Source: Candidatus Saccharibacteria bacterium UBA1103 (GTDB lineage Bacteria; Patescibacteriota; Saccharimonadia; Saccharimonadales; Saccharimonadaceae). From it: a stretch of DNA of 18,933 bases. Numbering within the stretch: the stretch's first letter is position 1; every line of letters begins with the position of its first letter. The position numbers were made by a program, and so were the translations under genes. The notes beneath the pieces were generated by a model, which saw only the letters and a program-made list of their open reading frames with translations, was not told where the DNA came from and ran no database searches. Below are positions 14,622-18,933 of this stretch, one piece after another. The stretch lies in contig CAJPSI010000008.1 in NCBI GenBank assembly GCA_905373275.1, positions 1 to 18,933 on the forward strand, given 5' to 3'.

Positions 14622-17234
14622 ATGGCAGAAGACCAAGCTAAAGACAATTTACCACCGGATGATCCGGGGCAGTTGGATCCGGCTGAGGCGGTTCATGCTA
14701 CCTCGGGCGAGACTATCAAGGTGGCGGCTGATCACTCTCGAGTAGTCGAGCTTAAGACGGTCGAAGATGTGATGGAGTGGAGCTACCTGCGCTACTCCAT
14801 GTCAGTGATCATTGACCGGGCTTTGCCCGACGTACGAGACGGGCTGAAGCCGATCCACCGCCGCATTCTCTACGCCATGGAGCGTAATGGCTGGCGACCG
14901 GGGACCAAGTTCACCAAGTCGGCTAATATTGTCGGTGAGGTGATGGGTAAGTATCACCCGCACGGTGACTCAGCCATCTACGATGCCATGGTGCGTCTGG
15001 CGCAAGACTGGGTGATGCGAGCACCGCTGGTCGAGGGTCAGGGTAACTTCGGTTCGATGGACGGTGATCCGCCGGCGGCTCATCGTTACACTGAGGCTCG
15101 GATGAGCCGGGCGGGAGCGGCGCTTCTGACCGACCTGGACAAGGAAACGGTTGACTTCCGAGACAACTACGATGGAACGCAAAAAGAGCCGGTAGTCCTG
15201 CCGGCGATGCTGCCCAACCTGCTACTAAACGGTCAAGTGGGTATTGCCGTAGGTATGGCAACCAATATCCCCACTCACAATCTGGGCGAGCTATGTGATG
15301 CTATCACTTACCTGATCGATAACGGCGCCGACAATACTACGATCGACGACCTGCTCAAGTTTGTCAAAGGGCCGGACTTCCCGACCGGGGGTATTGTCTA
15401 TGCCGGACCGGCCATGAAGCAGGCTTATCTGACGGGGCGGGGTAGTGTCGTTATCCGGGCGGTTACCGGCATAGAAGAAACTAAGCGAGGTCGGTCGCAG
15501 ATCATCGTCTCAGAAGTGCCATATGGGGTAAATAAAGAGACCCTGATGAAGAAGATTGCCGACCTGGTCAAGGAGAAAAAGATCGTCGGTATCCAGGCAC
15601 TGAGAGACGAGTCGGCCCGGGGTAAGGTGCGGATGGTAGTCGAGCTGAAGAAGGATGCCTACGCCAGTAAGATCTTAAACCAGCTATTCAAATGGACCAG
15701 CCTGCAGACGAGTTTTCACTACAACATGCTGGCGTTGGTCGACGGTATCCAACCGCGCATCCTGGGGCTGGAGGATATCCTCAATGAATACCTCAAGCAT
15801 CGCCGGTTGGTGGTGCGCCGTCGGACTGAGTACGAGCTCAGGAAGGCTGAGGAACGGGCTCACATCTTAGCGGGGCTCAAGATTGCCCTGGATAATATCG
15901 ACGAGGTGATCCACCTGATCCGCTCGTCGAAGGATTATGAGACGGCTAAGACCGGCTTGATGGAGCGCTTCCAGCTGTCAGAAGTACAGGCTCAGGCAAT
16001 CTTAGCCATGCAGCTACGTAAGCTGACCGGGCTGGATCGCCAAGCGATCGAGAATGAACTGGCTGAACTGCTGGCGAAGATTGCCGAATACCGGGCAATC
16101 CTAGCCGATGAGCAAAAGATTCTAGATATCATCAAGAGTGAACTGGCGGAGATGAAAGAGAAGCTGGGTGATGCCAGGCGGACCAAGATCATCAATCATG
16201 AGCTGGGCAAGATGACCGACGAGGACGTTATCCCCGAGGAGGATGCGGTAATCCTGCTGACTGACGAGAACTATGTCAAACGTACCTCAATGACTGACTA
16301 CCGCAGACAGAATCGAGGCGGCAAAGGCAAGCGAGGATTGACTACCAAGGAATCAGACACCGTAGCTCAGCTGATCACTGCCAGTACGCATGACTTCCTG
16401 TCCTTCTTCACCAATAAAGGACGAGTCTTTCGTCAGCGGGCTTTCGACGTACCGGCAGCCGGTCTGCAAGCTAAAGGCACGCCGGTGGTGAACCTGCTGT
16501 CCTTGCAGCCCGAGGAGAAAGTGACCTCGATCATCAAATATTCTAAGGATGAAGCGCAGAGCGGCGACGGCTACTTATTTATGGCGACCACCAACGGCAC
16601 GATCAAAAAGACCAAAGCAAAGGAGTACGAGAATATCCGAGCCAACGGGCTAATTGCCATCAAGCTGGATGATGGTGATGAGCTGCGCTGGGTGCGACGG
16701 ACCTCAGGTAATGACGACGTGATCATGTCAACCGCCTTCGGTCAAGCGATCCGCTTTAACGAGCAGGATGCTCGCTCAATGGGCCGCTCGGCTCGAGGCG
16801 TCAGAGGTATTCGCTTGCGACCGGGCGACAAAGTGGTCGGAGTTGATGTGGTTGACCCGAGCAATGACAAGGCTAAGCTCCTGATCATGGGGGAGAGGGG
16901 TTACGGCAAGATAACCAAGGCTTCCAACTTCCCTGTACACAAGCGAGGTGGTATCGGCATCAAAGCGGCGGTGGTTACTGCTAAGACCGGTAATATCATG
17001 ACTGTTCGTTCACTGGATAATGATACCAAGGAGATCATCGTCATCTCGGCCGGCGGTCAGACTATTCGCCTAGCCATCAGCGACATTTCAGTATTGGGGC
17101 GAGCTACTCAGGGGGTGCGAATCATGAGCCTAGGGGCGGGTGACCTGGTCGCTTCAGTTGGCCTGGTGACTGACGACGGTGATAGTGACGGCGATAGTAC
17201 CGGTGATACTAGTAGTGAAGCTGACAACGGCTAA
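14622..17234 (+). CDS. gyrA: DNA gyrase subunit A
   Basis: GyrA cleaves and religates DNA. There is an excellent SD (AGAGGAGGAG) before ATG 14622, 14 nt after the gyrB stop. The N-terminus is about 34 residues longer than E. coli GyrA and low complexity. The catalytic tyrosine is Y156 (HRYTEARMS). The quinolone-determining segment HPHGDSAIYD has Ser117 and Asp121, corresponding to E. coli S83 and D87 in their sensitive form. The coiled-coil tower spans about 380-525. The C-terminal beta-pinwheel starts near 535 and carries the GyrA-box as Q563-NRGGKG; the usual motif is QRRGGKG, so position 2 is Asn instead of Arg or Lys. The last ~25 residues are acidic (Asp/Ser/Gly), like the regulatory tails of some GyrA proteins. 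Length is 870 aa, as expected. Confidence 0.97.
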   Translation: MAEDQAKDNLPPDDPGQLDPAEAVHATSGETIKVAADHSRVVELKTVEDVMEWSYLRYSMSVIIDRALPDVRDGLKPIHRRILYAMERNGWRPGTKFTKSANIVGEVMGKYHPHGDSAIYDAMVRLAQDWVMRAPLVEGQGNFGSMDGDPPAAHRYTEARMSRAGAALLTDLDKETVDFRDNYDGTQKEPVVLPAMLPNLLLNGQVGIAVGMATNIPTHNLGELCDAITYLIDNGADNTTIDDLLKFVKGPDFPTGGIVYAGPAMKQAYLTGRGSVVIRAVTGIEETKRGRSQIIVSEVPYGVNKETLMKKIADLVKEKKIVGIQALRDESARGKVRMVVELKKDAYASKILNQLFKWTSLQTSFHYNMLALVDGIQPRILGLEDILNEYLKHRRLVVRRRTEYELRKAEERAHILAGLKIALDNIDEVIHLIRSSKDYETAKTGLMERFQLSEVQAQAILAMQLRKLTGLDRQAIENELAELLAKIAEYRAILADEQKILDIIKSELAEMKEKLGDARRTKIINHELGKMTDEDVIPEEDAVILLTDENYVKRTSMTDYRRQNRGGKGKRGLTTKESDTVAQLITASTHDFLSFFTNKGRVFRQRAFDVPAAGLQAKGTPVVNLLSLQPEEKVTSIIKYSKDEAQSGDGYLFMATTNGTIKKTKAKEYENIRANGLIAIKLDDGDELRWVRRTSGNDDVIMSTAFGQAIRFNEQDARSMGRSARGVRGIRLRPGDKVVGVDVVDPSNDKAKLLIMGERGYGKITKASNFPVHKRGGIGIKAAVVTAKTGNIMTVRSLDNDTKEIIVISAGGQTIRLAISDISVLGRATQGVRIMSLGAGDLVASVGLVTDDGDSDGDSTGDTSSEADNG

Positions 17235-17244
17235 CAGTAGTTTG

Positions 17245-17272
17245 GTAGCATCAGACTGACGTTTGATGCTAC
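17245..17272. repeat. 9-bp perfect inverted repeat overlapping the ygjV -10 box
   Basis: GTAGCATCA (17245-17253) and TGATGCTAC (17264-17272) are perfectly complementary across a 10-nt loop, just after the gyrA stop. No U tract follows, so it is a weak terminator at best. It overlaps the first three bases of TACAAT, the -10 of the next gene, so it could be a gyrA 3' hairpin or an operator. Confidence 0.6.
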
Positions 17273-17275
17273 AAT
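17270..17275 (+). promoter_or_regulatory. -10 box of the YgjV-like gene
   Basis: TACAAT at 17270-17275 lies 8 nt before ATG 17284. There is no SD, so a leaderless mRNA is likely. Confidence 0.5.
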
Positions 17276-17283
17276 ACCATCCG

Positions 17284-17859
17284 ATGACATCAGCTCAGAT
17301 AATCGCTCAGGTATTAGGCTTCGTCGGACTAGGCTGCAATATTACCTCGGTTCAATGTAAGCGCCGACGCCGGGTGCTGACTTTTCAGGCACTGGCCGAC
17401 ATTGTCTACGGGGCACAATATATCTTCCTGACTGCTTGGTCGGGGCTGGCTATCTCTCTGGTCTCGGCTGTTGAGTGTGGGGTGATCTACTATTTCGCTA
17501 CTCGCCCTGACACCGGACACGGTAAGCGTGGGGCTGACGGTAACTTGAGGATGCCTCTGCCGATACTGCTCATCACCATGGCGGTAGTCGGTGGAGCAGG
17601 AGTGCTATCGTATAGCAACCCGATTAGCGCTCTACCGACGGTGATTACGCTAGTCTATACTTGGATGATCTGGCAGCCCAACCTGCGAGTCTACCGAGTG
17701 GTCTCGGCACTGATTTCGGTCGGCTGGTTTACCTATAATCTGTGCGTTGGGGCATACGTGCCGACTATCACGGCAGTGGTTGAGTTTATCTCAGCGATTA
17801 GCGCTATAGTACGGATAGATGTTATGATGGTGGCAGCTAATAAAAAGGATGGGGCTTAA
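17284..17859 (+). CDS. YgjV-like integral membrane protein (191 aa)
   Basis: The N-terminal 'IIAQVLGFVGLGCNITSVQCKRRRRVLTFQALADIVYGAQYIFLTAWSG' matches the pattern I know for the YgjV (Imp-YgjV) family of bacterial inner-membrane proteins, whose function is unknown. Five or six hydrophobic segments span the chain (about residues 5-24, 32-52, 55-72, 93-115, 121-138 and 145-180). I start at ATG 17284. A TTG at 17263 and an ATG at 17266 are in frame but lie before the -10 box. The end overlaps the next membrane-protein gene by 11 nt. It follows gyrA by 49 nt but seems to have its own promoter. Confidence 0.8.
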   Translation: MTSAQIIAQVLGFVGLGCNITSVQCKRRRRVLTFQALADIVYGAQYIFLTAWSGLAISLVSAVECGVIYYFATRPDTGHGKRGADGNLRMPLPILLITMAVVGGAGVLSYSNPISALPTVITLVYTWMIWQPNLRVYRVVSALISVGWFTYNLCVGAYVPTITAVVEFISAISAIVRIDVMMVAANKKDGA

Positions 17860-18400
17860 AGTGAATAACGTTAATCTCTCGACAACTATTGACCAGCTGG
17901 CTAGGCTACGGTACTCGTCTTATCTCCGGGCAGCCCTGATCGCTTATCTGATGGGGCAGCTAATTAAGATCGTCCTGCTCTACCGGCGCAATCCACACTT
18001 AACCTTCCGAGATTTCTTTGCTAGTGGCAACATGCCCAGTACTCATACCGCCAGTACCTGTGCGGTGACGACTGTGGTTGGACTATCGGTGGGGTTCGAT
18101 TCGGCGATCTTTGCTGTAGCGATGATGCTGACACTGATCGTTGGCTACGACGCAGCTCATGTACGACGAGCTGTCGGTGAGCACGGACTGGTGCTGAGGG
18201 AGCTGATTGATCGGGACGACCAGCAGGAAAAGCTCTTAGCCACACTATCGAAAGAGCTGGAGGAGCGAGGCGACCGCAAATTCCGACGTAGCGGCAAGAA
18301 GCTGGCCAAGCCCTATTTCTCTCGAGGGCACTTGCCCAAGGAAGTCTTGGCGGGGGCAATCTTAGGAGTGGCCGTCGGTATCATTGTCTGGTTGATTTGA
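17849..18400 (+). CDS. DUF212 / divergent PAP2 family membrane protein (183 aa)
   Basis: The family signature is clear: 'FFASGNMPSTHTAST' (about residues 51-65) and 'LIVGYDAAHVRRAVGEHG' (about 94-111), as in YuiD-type DUF212 proteins. These are distantly related to PAP2 phosphatases, with the active site not established. Predicted membrane segments are about 27-46, 66-100 and 166-183; a charged helix (about 116-135) and a basic Lys/Arg loop follow on one side. It starts at ATG 17849 inside the upstream gene. GTG 17861, 12 nt after AAAGG, is a plausible alternative that would remove four residues. It ends in TGA. The overlap suggests co-expression with the YgjV-like protein. The short length is typical of the family. 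Confidence 0.88.
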   Translation: MGLKVNNVNLSTTIDQLARLRYSSYLRAALIAYLMGQLIKIVLLYRRNPHLTFRDFFASGNMPSTHTASTCAVTTVVGLSVGFDSAIFAVAMMLTLIVGYDAAHVRRAVGEHGLVLRELIDRDDQQEKLLATLSKELEERGDRKFRRSGKKLAKPYFSRGHLPKEVLAGAILGVAVGIIVWLI

Positions 18401-18461
18401 TGATGCTTACTGGGTCTAGCTGACGGCTTATGATAGGGCGGCCCGCCGAGGTGTCATCCTG

Positions 18462-18488
18462 TAGACATTATTACAATGCAGGTATAAT
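18462..18488 (+). promoter_or_regulatory. Upstream rRNA-type promoter (P1)
   Basis: TAGACA (18462-18467), a 15-nt spacer and perfect TATAAT (18483-18488), about 250 nt before the 16S-like 5' end. Confidence 0.65.
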
Positions 18489-18497
18489 CAGGTGGTG

Positions 18498-18526
18498 TTG
18501 ACGATCTTGAAGATATGGGATAGACT
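18498..18526 (+). promoter_or_regulatory. Second rRNA-type promoter (P2)
   Basis: TTGACG (18498-18503), a 17-nt spacer and TAGACT (18521-18526). Together with the TATAAT promoter just upstream it makes a tandem arrangement typical of rRNA operons. Confidence 0.5.
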
Positions 18527-18735
18527 GGGTTTAGTTCAAGTGCGAGAGATTCTTGCGGGTGTCATGCATCTGATCTTGTTGCTGATACCATTTTGGACTG
18601 CATCTTTACAATTTAGTAGTGCAAGTCAATTTCGTCAGTCATCCTATTATGTTAGTTTTCGAACTATCAAAATATCTGCATGCTTAGCCCATAGGGGCTA
18701 TCGCAGAGCTTTGCTACGTGAGTGAAAGCGTAGCT
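18527..18735 (+). other. Putative rRNA leader region with two hairpins
   Basis: About 210 nt between the tandem promoters and the 16S-like start, with no convincing gene. A 77-codon frame starting GTG GTG at 18492 overlaps P2 and has no SD. Perfect hairpins are TAGCCC-ATAG-GGGCTA (18685-18700) and GCTACG/CGTAGC with a 10-nt loop (18713-18734). The second ends directly at the 16S-like sequence and may be the inner part of a processing stem. Confidence 0.45.
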
Positions 18736-18933
18736 TTTAACGAGAGTTTGATCCTGGCTCAGGATGAACCTTGACCGTATGGTCAGCCGAGGACAGTACG
18801 GCATGTGCCGCCAGCACCTTTGGCATTAGGTTTATCTTGGTCTTGATGAGCTTTCTTTTAACGAGAGTTTCATCTCGCCTCAGGATGAACCTTGACCGTA
18901 TGGTCAGCCGAGGACAGTACGGCATGTGCCGCC
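18734..18933 (+). repeat. Tandem repeat carrying the 16S 5' end (79-nt copies, 121-nt period)
   Basis: Positions 18734-18812 recur at 18855-18933 (window end) with only four differences, all within the 16S-like stretch (18750-18757 against 18871-18878). Both copies contain TGACC-GTAT-GGTCA and CGGCA-TG-TGCCG hairpins. The four changes in copy 2 create a new CGAGA-GTTTCA-TCTCG hairpin (18862-18877). Confidence 0.85.
18736..18769 (+). rRNA. 16S rRNA 5'-end fragment, then diverging
   Basis: The segment 18739-18769 matches the conserved start of bacterial 16S rRNA, including a complete site for the universal 27F primer (18743-18762) and the following GGATGAAC. After GAAC the expected GCTGGCGGC does not follow; unrelated sequence begins. 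So this is either a true 16S start with an odd insertion or a chimeric contig end. Confidence 0.5.

Noticed and set aside
18492..18725. 77-codon frame before the 16S-like sequence
   Set aside because: It overlaps promoter P2 and the leader hairpins, starts with GTG without an SD, and is better explained as rRNA leader.
18737..18925. 62-codon minus-strand frame at the right edge
   Set aside because: It reads antisense through the 16S-like repeat (C-terminus EPGSNSR is the typical antisense product of the 16S start), and the repeat period of 121 is not a multiple of three.

Overview
This window looks like chromosomal DNA from a Candidate Phyla Radiation bacterium, most likely Candidatus Saccharibacteria (TM7) or a close relative. 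The basis is moderate GC, compact spacing, a class A RNase P RNA, IF3/L35/L20 and gyrase genes of bacterial type, a ComM-family competence ATPase, a large CPR-style type IV secretion DNA-binding ATPase, and the start of a 16S rRNA-like sequence at the right edge. TGA is used as a stop (ComM, the tmRNA tag, the DUF212 protein), which argues against the recoded Gracilibacteria/Absconditabacteria. The assignment is inference, not a database match.

Layout, left to right. 1-3.2 kb: an unrecognised ~964-residue acidic protein overlapping a small hydrophilic protein. 3.27-3.66 kb: rnpB on the + strand, ending at a bidirectional terminator shared with the converging minus-strand unit tRNA-Asn - infC - rpmI - rplT (3.7-5.0 kb). 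5.2-6.73 kb: comM on the minus strand, divergent from ssrA (tmRNA, 6.83-7.24 kb). 7.24-8.43 kb: a 1.2-kb stretch without a convincing protein gene. It contains two further strong promoters. One drives a short A-rich, almost G-free transcript that ends at an intrinsic terminator. The other drives a ~430-nt highly foldable RNA that I cannot assign to a known class. 8.4-12.4 kb: a small four-helix membrane protein, a Pro/Thr-rich protein and a VirB4/TraG-type ATPase with a proline-rich tail. 12.6-17.2 kb: gyrB-gyrA. 17.3-18.4 kb: a YgjV-like membrane protein overlapping a DUF212 (divergent PAP2) membrane protein. 18.46-18.93 kb: tandem promoters, a structured leader and the conserved 5' end of 16S rRNA. 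That 5' end is joined to non-16S sequence and repeated once in an altered form, so it may be an assembly or amplification chimera.

The window is rich in translation and RNA housekeeping: RNase P, tmRNA, tRNA-Asn, IF3, L35/L20 and an rRNA promoter region. Two start-codon patterns stand out. Several first genes of transcription units have a -10 box about 8-14 nt before the start codon and no Shine-Dalgarno, which suggests leaderless mRNAs; the internal cistrons (rpmI, rplT, gyrA, the 94-aa gene) have good SD sequences. infC has no ATG, GTG or TTG at its conserved N-terminus and must use AUA, AUC or AUU.

The most interesting candidate for something undescribed is the structured RNA at about 7865-8294, together with its boxA-like leader.
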